Shown here in pieces: positions 12,266 through 21,465 of a DNA stretch of 64,000 bases (within the stretch, counting starts at the first letter, position 1; the number at the start of each line of letters is the position of its first letter). Source of the stretch: Phascolomyces articulosus (lineage: Eukaryota > Mucoromycota > Mucoromycetes > Mucorales > Lichtheimiaceae). The notes under the pieces are model-generated. The model was not told the DNA's origin. It saw only the letters and a program-made list of their open reading frames with translations, and searched no databases. The stretch is taken from positions 124,001 to 188,000 of the forward strand of contig JAIXMP010000027.1 of NCBI GenBank assembly GCA_025677815.1, in the 5' to 3' direction. The position numbers were made by a program, and so were the translations under genes.

Positions 12266-12469
12266 ATGACTCAAGTTTCTTATCTTCAATTTACCTTTAT
12301 TTTGGCTATCTTTCTTTCAGTCATATCAACTGGTTTGCACGTCTCTGCTCTTGAATGTGTTGGATTAAATCAAAAATGCCTTCGTTTTTCAGTCACTTCT
12401 GATACTTGTTGCCCCGGACACAAGTGTGGTGATAATTTAATTTGCGTAAAAGACCACAAAAATTATTGA
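12266..12469 (+). CDS. Small secreted six-cysteine (knottin-pattern) protein, copy 2
   Basis: A single coding exon of 67 residues. Residues 1-28 form a signal peptide (MTQVSYLQFTFILAIFLSV ... VSA). The core is C-X6-C-X9-CC-X4-C-X5-C, the shortest last loop of the family, followed by VKDHKNY. The leader contains an intron from 12122 (GTAAGTATTGCC) to 12254 (TTCATAG), and the ATG lies 12 nt after the acceptor, as in the sister genes. It is divergent from copy 1, with which it shares the CVG... first loop and the HVSA/QVSA cleavage region, so these two may come from a local inverted duplication. Function unknown; extracellular localisation is inferred from the signal peptide. Confidence 0.78.
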   Translation: MTQVSYLQFTFILAIFLSVISTGLHVSALECVGLNQKCLRFSVTSDTCCPGHKCGDNLICVKDHKNY

Positions 12470-13269
12470 TAGAGTCCCTCCTCCTACTATATAATTTATT
12501 GTATTAAATTATTCAGGAAGATAATTACACTTTCGTCATAAAGGATAAAGATACCTTACTACTACATAGTAGATGCTTGTTATTCTTAACCTTTCCACAA
12601 TGAAAATGGTAACAAATTTATATCGTATTATAATAAAATCTAGAGAGTTTTGGTTTATTATTATTATATTTACTTTTACTTCATGGGATAAGAATGCGCA
12701 ACAGCAATAGTAGCACTTATCAGCGAATGCTATTGTATCAAACCTTTTTTCTCCTGTATATATAAAACTCTATTCTTCACGTATTCTATTGGAAGAAAAA
12801 TTAAAAAAAGGGAGCTTATTTACTTGAAGAGAACTAGTGCGCTATATAATAGTCATGAGGATATATACTGAGGCTTACTTTTTACGGGTCTGCGGGCTTA
12901 CAGAAGAGTATTTGTTGAAATATAAACCACATTTTTGGACTTATTGTAAAACTAATATATTTTCAGTTTTTTTTTTATTAAGAATTAAAATATACATGAC
13001 TACTAATAATAATTCATAATTAGTACTAACAGTAATAGAAAGGTTGTTTCTTTTGTAAAAAAAAAAAAAAAAAAAAAAGACCTCCACGTAGTAGATCAAC
13101 AGTATTTCATTATTGCTGAGATTCATTGTAAGGACTTTTTTGTATTGGATCTCACAGGCTATTATACCATGTGTAGTTACTTTAAATAATGATGCAATAC
13201 ATATTATTTAAACAATCTAGTTAATAGCATGTACATGATGTATAGGCTCAGTTTGTTATTGTTATTGCG
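12470..13269. other. Intergenic, AT-rich
   Basis: 3' flank of copy 2. Contains a 20-nt A run at 13059-13078. Frames at 12837-13126 are low-complexity and unsupported. Confidence 0.4.
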
Positions 13270-13610
13270 TATAAAAGGTTCCGTTTACCATTAACATTGT
13301 AGTAGTATCATATGCATGAATCCTAAGAATAAATATACCACAGCTTCATCTTCGCCTCGTGTTTAATAAACTACATTACATCCTGCTATTTACAGCAACC
13401 ATAAAGTCGTGTTATGCATCATACATTCATTGTTTACCTTTTTTTTCCTACAAAAGAAAGAATATGCATATGTCATTTAGAATTTTGTCTTTTTTTTTTC
13501 TTGTTTATGCTATTATGCTAGGAGTGTATCCTAATGCATATAATATAGATATAGATTATAGTTGCTGGAATCAAATACTGATGGAAACCATGAACCCCGC
13601 ACATGCATAA
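13270..13610 (+). pseudogene. Possible degenerate member of the secreted-peptide family
   Basis: A TATA box (TATAAAAGG at 13270-13278) precedes an ATG at 13464 that opens a 48-codon frame with a signal-peptide-like start (MHMSFRILSFFFLVYAIMLG). The following 20 residues hold a single cysteine, and the frame stops at 13608. The promoter-to-start spacing and the signal sequence resemble the neighbouring six-cysteine genes, but the cysteine core is absent. It may be a truncated copy, an unrelated short secreted peptide, or chance. I include it because its position and architecture fit the cluster. Confidence 0.3.
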
Positions 13611-13936
13611 CAAAGCTACAACGTGTTTTTTGGAATGAGGATAAAAGCACAAACAATATCTAAAAATGTAATATTTTTTTTCTACGTTTCGTTGTATCAT
13701 GCATTGGGTATAACGAAAGAATTGAAATGTTCAAGATATGTTTAGTATTTGATGCATCATCATAAATTTTGAATGCACAAAAAATAAAATATATACTTGC
13801 TGCAGATAACGAATAGCGAAAGAAACATGTTATCGTAATAAAGAAATCAAAAAATGTTATTTTCTACAGTACTAACTCAATATATATATAAATTTTGAAA
13901 TCTAGAAGTAGACAAAGAAATTGGTAATTCGAAGAA

Positions 13937-13945
13937 TATAAAAAG
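13937..13945 (+). promoter_or_regulatory. TATA box of knottin-pattern copy 3
   Basis: TATAAAAAG about 90 bp before the 5'-UTR intron donor of the gene at 14144. Confidence 0.6.
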
Positions 13946-14143
13946 AGCGTAATCAGAAAAGCAAAAAACTCCAACATCACTACTACTCACCACTTAACTA
14001 TCATCAAGTTTATATTCCCCTGATTCTTCTATGTAAGTATTACATCGTGGAAGTATTATTATATAAAGGATAGCATGAGAAACTTTTAATCAGTGTTTAA
14101 TTTCTAACATAAATATTTATATATAACATTAGTCAATTTCACC

Positions 14144-14407
14144 ATGGTTCAAGGTTTTTCTCTTCAAGCTTTCTTTCTTTTGGCCGTCGCACTTTCTGTC
14201 ATGTTGATTAGTTCTCAAGTTTCCGCTGATGGTATCCTCGTCGAACCTCAATGTATTCCTGATGGACAAGAATGCAAGCCTGTCTCACGTACTACTGACG
14301 AATGCTGCCCCTTCTTCTGGTGTGCTCCTACTAAGGGAGACAAGCGAGTTTGCACTCAAAGACCCCATAATCCACCTGCAGATAATCCTGGTATGGTGCT
14401 GTATTAA
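14144..14407 (+). CDS. Small secreted six-cysteine (knottin-pattern) protein, copy 3
   Basis: A single coding exon of 87 residues. The signal peptide is MVQGFSLQAFFLLAVALSVM and onward, ending near VSADG. The core is C-X6-C-X9-CC-X4-C-X9-C, followed by a Pro-rich tail (PHNPPADNPG). The leader intron runs 14033 (GTAAGTATTAC) to 14132 (ACATTAG), with the ATG 12 nt after the acceptor in a good context (CACCATGG). Codon use here is richer in C-ending codons than in the surrounding DNA, and the TATA box is strong, both consistent with high expression. The product is probably a secreted, disulfide-stabilised peptide. The target is unknown. Confidence 0.8.
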   Translation: MVQGFSLQAFFLLAVALSVMLISSQVSADGILVEPQCIPDGQECKPVSRTTDECCPFFWCAPTKGDKRVCTQRPHNPPADNPGMVLY

Positions 14408-15719
14408 ATTACTCAAGAAAATAATATACAACACTGATCGATAATACATGGGTGCATGGTTACTAGGCTTCACCTTCATAGATATTGAAAACATTCACTA
14501 GATTTTTTTTTGTTTTTCCTTGTTGCTTTATAATAAAAGCTAAATGTTCTCCGCTTATTACTGTTGATTTCTATATATATACTGTACTTACTGGAATAAT
14601 GTACAATAACATGAAAGCTATTATTGTAGTATGAGGATTAATACCTTAAATTTCAGAAACACATATTGACTACAAATTATATATATATATAAACCATCTC
14701 AGTTTGATTGTTTATAACAATAAAATGATTTCTTCTGGGTGTTTCTTCCAAGGAATACATCCATAGCCTCCGTATAATTTATAAGGATTAAAATACTTTG
14801 ATAAATCCACTCCTGGTCACCCGTTTGTACATATGTACCTACTTATAAAGTTTTTTTTTTAACTTTATCAACATGGTCTGTGCGTTCGGAAGGCACTCCC
14901 GAATAAAAGGTAAGCAAAAGAATAAAGATCTTGTCTATCATCGAAACAACCAAGGACATGAAACGGTTAATTTAATAATTTTTTTTATCTCATTAATCAA
15001 AAAAGAAAGGGGAAAAATCCGATTTGGCTGGTATAGCACCTTCATTTATAATTTTTCAATTGAAACCACGTCTTGTGCCTGGGACACAGCAGCTCTTTGT
15101 TATGTGTGTTTATGTGTTATAATGTGTAGCAAGTGGTAGTTATAAAAAATCAATGAGGTCATGTCAAAAAGACAAATGTCATGGAAATAAAGTAAAAGTG
15201 GCAGTAGGTTCTCACTGAGTCTAATAAGAATACTTTGTTTCATGCATAAAAATTTTATAAGCGGCAAAGAACCAAGTCGTTGTTTTGTACGATCATAAAG
15301 CAGATATTGTTATCTTCATATATTAAAAGTTACCACTGAATGACTTCAAAAAGCAGCAATCTATATAGCATACGGACGTGTTATTATTATTTATTATAGA
15401 TGATGAATAATGTTGTATGCTTTTTTATTACATTCACTATAACAAATTTCATCCTGTTGGTTACGGTCATCCACACTTTTTTTTTCTGGAATCGTCACAA
15501 AAAGCAAAAGACCTTGCGACTGCAACATCTATTTGTGCAAGTTTCCATTTACTGGAATAAAGTGGCATGGCAGCAATAATTCTCGAGCAGCGGCGAACTA
15601 CAGTGACAGGCTACTTTTACAGAAATTTGTGGTCAACCAGAATGACACATTGGTTCCTCGGTTGTTTCCAAATCGAAATACTGGTCACACCAGTGCGTAT
15701 AAAATTTAATATTCAATTA
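14408..15719. other. Intergenic up to the nested transposon
   Basis: No convincing gene. An ATG at 14873 opens an 88-codon frame but has no protein-like pattern beyond the first 12 codons. The segment 15540-15700 is less AT-rich and may be an old repeat remnant. Confidence 0.35.
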
Positions 15720-15849
15720 CGTTGAAATTATAAATTTTTATTAAGGACGAAATTAAATGAGCACACGCTGATTTCAGCTTCTTGCTCTCGTCAGCTCACA
15801 AAGTTTGGTACTGAAAAACCTGCGGGGCGGCAGGAAAAAGGTGTGGGTA
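15720..15849 (+). repeat. Left long terminal inverted repeat of the outer element
   Basis: Pairs with 19502-19631 over the full 130 bp. Confidence 0.8.
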
Positions 15850-15906
15850 ACTCCACAGAAAAAGGGTAATATAAATATGGGGATTTGTATAGCTATTCTG
15901 TTTGTA

Positions 15907-16913
15907 TTAATCATAATCAAATGAGTCATAATCATCCTTGGTAATCCAATTTTTTGATAGGAAGGTTCCAGCTATCTGGCCAAGATATTTATGATCGCAG
16001 TGCTGCATTGCTTGTATGCACCGGTTTTGGTGAAGTTCATAAGACATTTTTGTTTTTTCAGGGAGTGATAGTGTTGAGTATCGTGTATCATTTACATTAT
16101 TTGGATTAAGTGGATCGAAGGTTGTTAATATATTGACACCAGCTTTTCTGAAGCATTGGCTGGCTTCCGGTATGTAGTGAGAGTGTAATAAGATGCCTAA
16201 AACTTTCTTTGTCGGAAACGTGATGTCTAGAACTCGGGATGTATTTATGCTACATGACTTGAGGAGCTTGCGGATTTCTTTTCGAGGTCGGCGTTGTTTA
16301 CATGCAAGTAGATATAATTAAATCTGTCGTGTAACGGAACAGGCTCCGTGAAGAACTGTGTTGCTGATGATATCGGATGTTGATCATGAGTTTGGTCGTC
16401 CATTTCATTTATGCCTTCGTCAGTGGGAGGGTGGATTTCAGAATTTATAGATGTTGCGGATGACAATGCCGGTGTTGATTTCGATACGGGGCTAGTAATG
16501 GATTCTGAATGTTTTGGATGACGATATTGGTTGTAAGTATTACTAATTTGGGGAGATGATTCCAGTGGGGGTGGGAAGGTGCCTGGCAGAATTGAGTTTT
16601 TTGCTATCTGCTCTGTTGTATGAGTAGAAGTCTTTGATCCATGGTTGATAGTAGATTGTTGATATACATGCTGTTCAAGGATAGCAATACGTTCTCGTAA
16701 TTGTTCTAGTTCTTTGGAGCACTGGATGTATGCCTGACGGTAGAGTTGGCAGTGAGATTCAGAGTTCTGAAGTTTGGTGTATAACAAAGTGTGGTGGTCC
16801 CTGTTGAAGGCACATGAACAGTAGCAAGATGATACAAGTGGTGAGGGTGTCGCCATAGTTTCTGAGTGATATAATGGCTTGTTATTAGGAAGATCCATGA
16901 GTTGTTGGTCCAT
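15907..16913 (-). pseudogene. Repeat-associated protein with coiled coil, frame-broken
   Basis: The ATG at 16913 opens a 222-codon frame. It has a His/Cys-rich N-terminal patch (SSCYCSCAFNRDHH), a predicted coiled coil (KELEQLRERIAILEQHV) and a Ser/Thr-rich linker. It then stops at 16245. From about 16310 a different frame continues as ordered protein (KEIRKLLKSC, then ITFPTKKVLGILLHSHY, NILTTFDPLNPNNV and a final KDDYDSFDYD) to a TAA at 15907. The overlap of the two frames implies a frameshift or an unrecognised intron. I recall similar C-terminal domains in gag/ORF1-like proteins of fungal non-LTR elements, but cannot verify that. It does not look like a DDE transposase. Confidence 0.45.
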
Positions 16914-17301
16914 AGAAGGTAGAAAGTACCTATTGCGTGGCTGGAAACGCTACTGCTTATGGTAATTTTTCAGAAAAAGTGTTGAAAAACGGAAAGAGCT
17001 TTGACAGAATATACTAATATTCAATTACAATCAACCCCCGTTTTTTGCATCCCCGCTTTTTGCAGACCCTCACTTTTTGCAGGTTTTTTTTGAAAAATCT
17101 CGCTCAGTACTTAGTAAAATTGCAGATTCCTCACTTTTTGCATTTTGCAGCCTAATTTGGAGGACCTGCAATTATCCGCTCTTAATATTCGCCACCAAGG
17201 AACCTGCAATAGCATGATTCGAACCAATGATATAATAAATTACATAAGAATAATATATTTTTAACTATTATAAAAGATTTTTTTTTCTATTAAGCATTGA
17301 A

Positions 17302-18845
17302 CTAATTGGTAATTGTTGCTTGCTTTGTTTGAGATTTTTTTCTATAAATATCACGAATTTTGCGAAGCTCCTTTTTAATTGAAAGGTTTTCAGGCTCGCA
17401 TAAAATACTGATTGCTTTTTCAATTATTCTAGCCTTTTCCTGGTAAGTATGTGCTATAGGTTCAGGTTCACTTTGCAGCTCCTGTCTTTCATTATTAGAA
17501 GTTTCAGCAACAGCTGCATCCCTAACTTCTTCATCAAAAACAGTTTGGATAATCTCGTCATCGGTAAGCACTGGATGAACAGCTGCTATTTCCTCCGGTG
17601 GATTAGGATCAAAAGGATTGTTACTAACACTTTTCGCACCATATACCATAATTAAATGGTCATTGATTTGGTCAAGAGCTTCCTTTTCAGAATGATCTAA
17701 TTCACTATCCAATATTTCAGTTGCAGCTTCTACTATCTTTGTTTTTTTAAAACAATTCGTTATAGTATTAGCAGTTACTTCTTCCCAAGCATCCAAACAC
17801 CACTTTATACCCTGCAAAACATCGACCCGAAAAACATTTCCATTATTGGGAGGGAGGCCTCTATTCAATCGTTCTTGAATATCATTATATGCTGCTTCAT
17901 ACTGTGAATTTCTATATATTTTTATGCATCAATACCAACCTGAAGTCTATAATCCTATGAAAATATATATTATATAATATCACGTACTTGAAATGAGTCT
18001 TGAAGCTTCTAATAATACCAGCATCCAATGGTTGCATCATTGATGTAGTGTTGGGCGGTGAGTAAAGTAATTCAATATTAGTTGGTTCATAATCACAATA
18101 ATGGCCAGAGAAGTTATCCAGCAAAAGAAGAATTTTACGGTTTTGGTGTGCCATAGCTCTATCAAGCTTTTTTAAGTATTCTTTAAAAATACTACGTGTC
18201 ATCCATGCGTTGGCGTTACCACGGTAAAAAGAAAGGTCGATCTTATTTCTAAGTGTTTTGTTTTGTGGCTAATATAAAAATAATACTTATTTGTATAAGA
18301 TATAAATATAATAAATTCGACAACAATAATCAAGAATATATACCATATCAAAACTTCTTAGTTTTTTGGACTTGCCAATAAACCATGGGTACCACTTGTC
18401 AGATCCATCAGAATTTGTAGTAAAAACTACAGTCAGTCTTGATTTATCTTGCTTAGCACCTTTAAAAGGACCAGAGGCAATTGTTGTCATAGGTACACTT
18501 GCATAAAATACAGCAGTCTCATCCATATTGTAAATATCGCGAAGAGCATACTGCTTTGCTCTTTCTTGAATTTCCGGTAATTTAGCTAAAGCAAGTTCTA
18601 AATCTGCAGAACTGCCTTCGCCATGCAATCGTTGCGTTTTCAAACCATATCTTTTCTGGAAACGATCCTGCCAGCCATTAGAAAAACCTAATCCATCAGT
18701 GATTTCCATCTTATTCTGTAAAGCTCTGGCAGCTTTTTTAATTATATCCCAGTTAATAGGAGTACGCATATAGTATCTTTGTTCAACCCATATATATAAG
18801 GCATATTCAAGTTGCTATATATTTATACACACACATACACACATA

Positions 18846-18881
<36 letters not shown>

Positions 18882-19190
18882 ACTTTATTTTTATTATTTG
18901 TTTTTAGTTTAAAAGATAAATTGATATAAACATACTGGACACTCTGCGCGAGACTTTTTCTTATCACTTCTCATAACACCATTCTCTTCATCAATCTTTC
19001 GTTGCGACATCTTTCTTGCCAGAGTGGTCTCATTTGGAGTACTTTCGAGTTCATACTTCGCTTTAATCCACTGAAGTAATTGTCTATTGGTGATAGCTCG
19101 GCCCGCGTTAATAACATTGCATTTGTGCTGATATGCACTATCATACATATCATCAGTGAGTTTTTGATATGAGTTATTGACTGGGGGCAT
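17302..19190 (-). CDS. Pogo-like transposase (CENP-B-type HTH, DDE_1 catalytic domain)
   Basis: Four exons (19190-18936, 18814-18344, 18268-17988, 17911-17302) sum to 1617 nt, an uninterrupted 538-residue frame. The N-terminus carries helix-turn-helix regions (AITNRQLLQWIKAKYEL; NGWQDRFQKRYGLK), as in CENP-B/pogo proteins that bind terminal repeats. The catalytic triad is complete: the first Asp in IYNMDETAVFY, the second in ILLLLDNFSGH, the third in SMMQPLDAGIIRSFK. The C-terminal roughly 200 residues are acidic then basic, as in Fot/pogo transposases. The first intron contains an ATT repeat (18848-18879). No stop or frameshift is present, so the gene can be translated if spliced as modelled. 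The enzyme cuts out and reinserts the element at TA dinucleotides in the nucleus. Confidence 0.88.
18848..18879 (+). repeat. ATT trinucleotide microsatellite
   Basis: About ten ATT units inside the first transposase intron. Confidence 0.85.
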
Positions 19191-19501
19191 TATAATAAAA
19201 AAGTGTAATGAATAAAAGAAGTTTATAAAGTAAACACAACTCAAAAAAAAAAATTATAAATAGGACAGCAATTATTCTATAATCTTACTAGTAAGTTAAT
19301 TGCAATACTTGATTATTGGATAGGTGTCATATAATAACTCATAGTAAACAGTAAGTAATCAATTAAGTTCCAGTCTGTGTAACCTTATTTTGCAGGTCCC
19401 CGCTTTTTGCAGGTTTTTTCACAACATACCGCACCTGCAAAAAACGGGGGTTGACTGTATTCACAACAATTTTGATCTGTATTCCCTTATCTTCGGTCGT
19501 A

Positions 19502-19631
19502 TACCCACACCTTTTTCCTGCTGCCCTGCAGGTTTTTCAGAACTGAGCCTTGTGAACTGACGAGAGCAAGAAGCTGAAATCAGCGTGTGCTCATTTAATT
19601 TCGTCCTTAATAAAAATTTATAATTTCAACG
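19502..19631 (-). repeat. Right long terminal inverted repeat of the outer element
   Basis: Inverted partner of 15720-15849; ends at a TA flank. Confidence 0.8.
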
Positions 19632-19967
19632 TATTCACAACAATTGATCTACCAAACTGACAATGTAAAGCTATCGAAGGGAAATGGGTATAGTGATTAT
19701 CAAGATGAATGCATATTTTTTTTAAAAGAATGTAATAACCTGTTTTTTATCCTTGTTCAGAATTCATACCACATCCATAGAGATCAAAAACTTGATATTA
19801 ATGTAATCTCCCAGCAAGTATGTATTCTTATTTGTTTCAGTTTAAAATTCTTGTTATTTATAAAAATTATTTACACCCATTAATATCATGATTACATAAA
19901 AAAAATTACATGTATATTATGGTCATTGCTTGGTGTTATATAGTAATTAAATGGATGACAGGGGAGA
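19632..19967. other. Intergenic between transposon and copy 4
   Basis: AT-rich. The open frame at 19644-19883 has no protein-like features. Confidence 0.4.
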
Positions 19968-20192
19968 TTATTTATCTTTTGGGTCAAAGCAAACATTACG
20001 ACCTCCATCAAACGGATCTTTGCTAGGCCAACAAATTAAATCAAGACAACATAGATCATCACCTTCAGGCCCAACTTGTTCACCACAACGTACTCCTTTT
20101 CGTAAACAGCCCCCCTCGACCAAAATACTGTTCATCACAGTAGACATCATGATTACAAGAACAAGATAACTCACGTAGGAACAACCTGGCAT
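19968..20192 (-). CDS. Small secreted six-cysteine (knottin-pattern) protein, copy 4
   Basis: A single coding exon of 74 residues starts at the ATG at 20192. The signal peptide is MPGCSYVSYLVLVIMMSTVM and onward, cleaving near VEGG. The core is C-X6-C-X11-CC-X4-C-X13-C, with acidic loop 2 and the tail FDPKDK. The leader intron runs 20318 (GTAAGAATTC) to 20214 (ATTCTAG), and a TATA box lies at 20388-20380, the same cassette as copies 1-3. It is the most divergent intact member in sequence but keeps the CC-X4-C block. Secretion is inferred from the signal peptide; function is unknown. Confidence 0.78.
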   Translation of the reverse strand: MPGCSYVSYLVLVIMMSTVMNSILVEGGCLRKGVRCGEQVGPEGDDLCCLDLICWPSKDPFDGGRNVCFDPKDK

Positions 20193-20379
20193 GATAATAA
20201 TCCTGTTGTTTAGCTAGAATATAGAAAAAATACATAATCACTTTGTTTTCAATAATTGTATCATATAAAATATACATATATATATTTAAATATTTGGGAA
20301 AAAAAACAGAATTCTTACATTTAATAATGAAAAGATAGTAGTGTGAACGCAAGATGGAAGAAAAAAAGAAGAATAGACC

Positions 20380-20388
20380 CTTTTTATA
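20380..20388 (-). promoter_or_regulatory. TATA box of knottin-pattern copy 4
   Basis: TATAAAAAG on the minus strand, about 60 bp before the 5'-UTR intron donor. Confidence 0.6.
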
Positions 20389-20799
20389 CAACCTTCCTAG
20401 ATCTCTACTTTGTTGTCATAAATATAGCTTACCTTTCTGTTATTATTGTTGTCAATGCATTATTATTTTTATAGATTAAATATGACAAAAATAGAAAGAT
20501 ACAAATGTTAAAATGAATCAATCGCTACGTATAATAGTACTTTTTAATCTGTCTGATAGAAAAGATGAATAGCCGGTTGTTAATTTTGATGTCAAGAGGG
20601 TCGCCAGATTATATGTTATATAATAGATGCTTTATACATATGAATAACGAAAAACATATTACCCGTCCTCCCTATTCAATTAAAAAAATATGACTTAAAA
20701 AAGAAAAGCAGAACAAAGAGAGTATCTCTTTTAAATTATTATATAAATTTGTCGAAATGCATCATAATTGAATATGAAGAATAAAACATAAAAGTAACA
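20389..20799. other. Intergenic
   Basis: AT-rich; nothing recognised. Confidence 0.4.
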
Positions 20800-21060
20800 T
20801 CATTTTGCGCTGGTATCATTTTCTTCAATATCTGTCAATATTTCCTGCTTCTGCATGCTGACAAATGCGAATATCGTTAGGGCCACCACGACGACTGATA
20901 TAAAGGACCTTGCAAGGATTATAAAACAATGAATCGTGACCCCATGGTTCTCCTTTATTAAAACGTTCGCGCCAAGCGGTAACTTGGAAGTGTTTAATAG
21001 AATAGAAAGTACGAAAGCCAAAAAAAAAAGGAAAGATCGGAAAGAAAAACTTTGTGCCAC
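20800..21060 (-). pseudogene. Decayed knottin-pattern gene, copy 5
   Basis: Three lesions are visible. The expected start codon is GTG (21060-21058), in the same place after a CATAG acceptor as the ATG of copy 3. After a family-like signal peptide (AQSFSFRSFLFFLAFVLS) the reading frame must shift by one base near 20990 to continue at FQVTAW. In that second frame the family spacing 6, 9, 4 and 13 is kept, yet five of the six cysteine positions hold W, G, Y, N and L; only the last is Cys. A TATA box (21227-21220) is still present. The copy cannot make the disulfide core. The alignment was made by eye. Confidence 0.6.
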
Positions 21061-21219
21061 GATGCCATTTGACTATGAACATATTTTATCAAGAGGTTGT
21101 ATTATGGATTAATTTTTTTTATGATTGTCAGTAAAACATTATGGTTGAACATTAAGTCCGTTATCACCAAAATAACATAACAGGTTCTATATGGTTATGC
21201 TTTTTAAAGTTCATGTTCG

Positions 21220-21227
21220 CTTTTATA
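21220..21227 (-). promoter_or_regulatory. TATA box of decayed copy 5
   Basis: TATAAAAG on the minus strand, in the family position, upstream of a broken coding region. Confidence 0.4.
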
Positions 21228-21465
21228 ATATACATCACAGAAAGAAAGGTACATTATGAGTAACAGATGGGAGCACAGCAAAAACACGTTATCTGAAAGT
21301 GGGGTATACGACATTGAGGCTGTGTAAAAGGACCAACAAATCTTAGTTACAAAAAAAAAACATGGGTATACTGGCTAGGATGTCAAACTTATCACCCCGT
21401 TATTTGCCTTTTTGCTTTTTTCAATATCTTTCTGTTTCACGTACAAAGATACGCTTTTTATTTCC

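Larger units (their letters stand above)
17028..19456 (-). mobile_element. Pogo/Fot-like DNA transposon, apparently complete
   Basis: The ends are inverted 22-mers with one mismatch (17028-17049 and 19435-19456, beginning CA(A/G)TCAACCCCCG), flanked by TA on both sides. This matches pogo/Tigger-type termini. Extra copies of the internal motif CCCCGCTTTTTGCAG lie just inside both ends and may be transposase-binding sites. The element is 2.43 kb and carries one spliced transposase gene with a full catalytic triad. Its insertion splits the outer TA element, so it is the younger of the two. Near-identical termini and an intact gene suggest recent activity (inference). Confidence 0.85.
15720..19631. 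mobile_element. TA-flanked element with 130-bp terminal inverted repeats (outer element)
   Basis: The 130 bp at 15720-15849 reappear inverted at 19502-19631. The outer roughly 77 bp (beginning CGTTGAAATTATAAATT) are identical and the inner part differs at a modest number of sites. Both ends abut TA, the target duplication expected of Tc1/mariner/pogo-type cut-and-paste elements. Between the repeats are a minus-strand reading frame (15907-16913) and a complete second transposon (17028-19456). Without the insert the outer element would be about 1.5 kb, too small for a transposase. It may be non-autonomous, possibly mobilised in trans, with captured coding DNA. The superfamily is inferred from the TA flanks only. 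Confidence 0.7.

Noticed and set aside
14873..15139. Possible short gene after a TATAAAG box
   Set aside because: Only 12 convincing codons before a GTAAGC donor and no in-phase acceptor exon that looks like protein.
17205..17230. GGTTCGAATC on the minus strand, like the B box of a tRNA gene
   Set aside because: No A box, acceptor stem or cloverleaf around it; it lies inside the pogo element.
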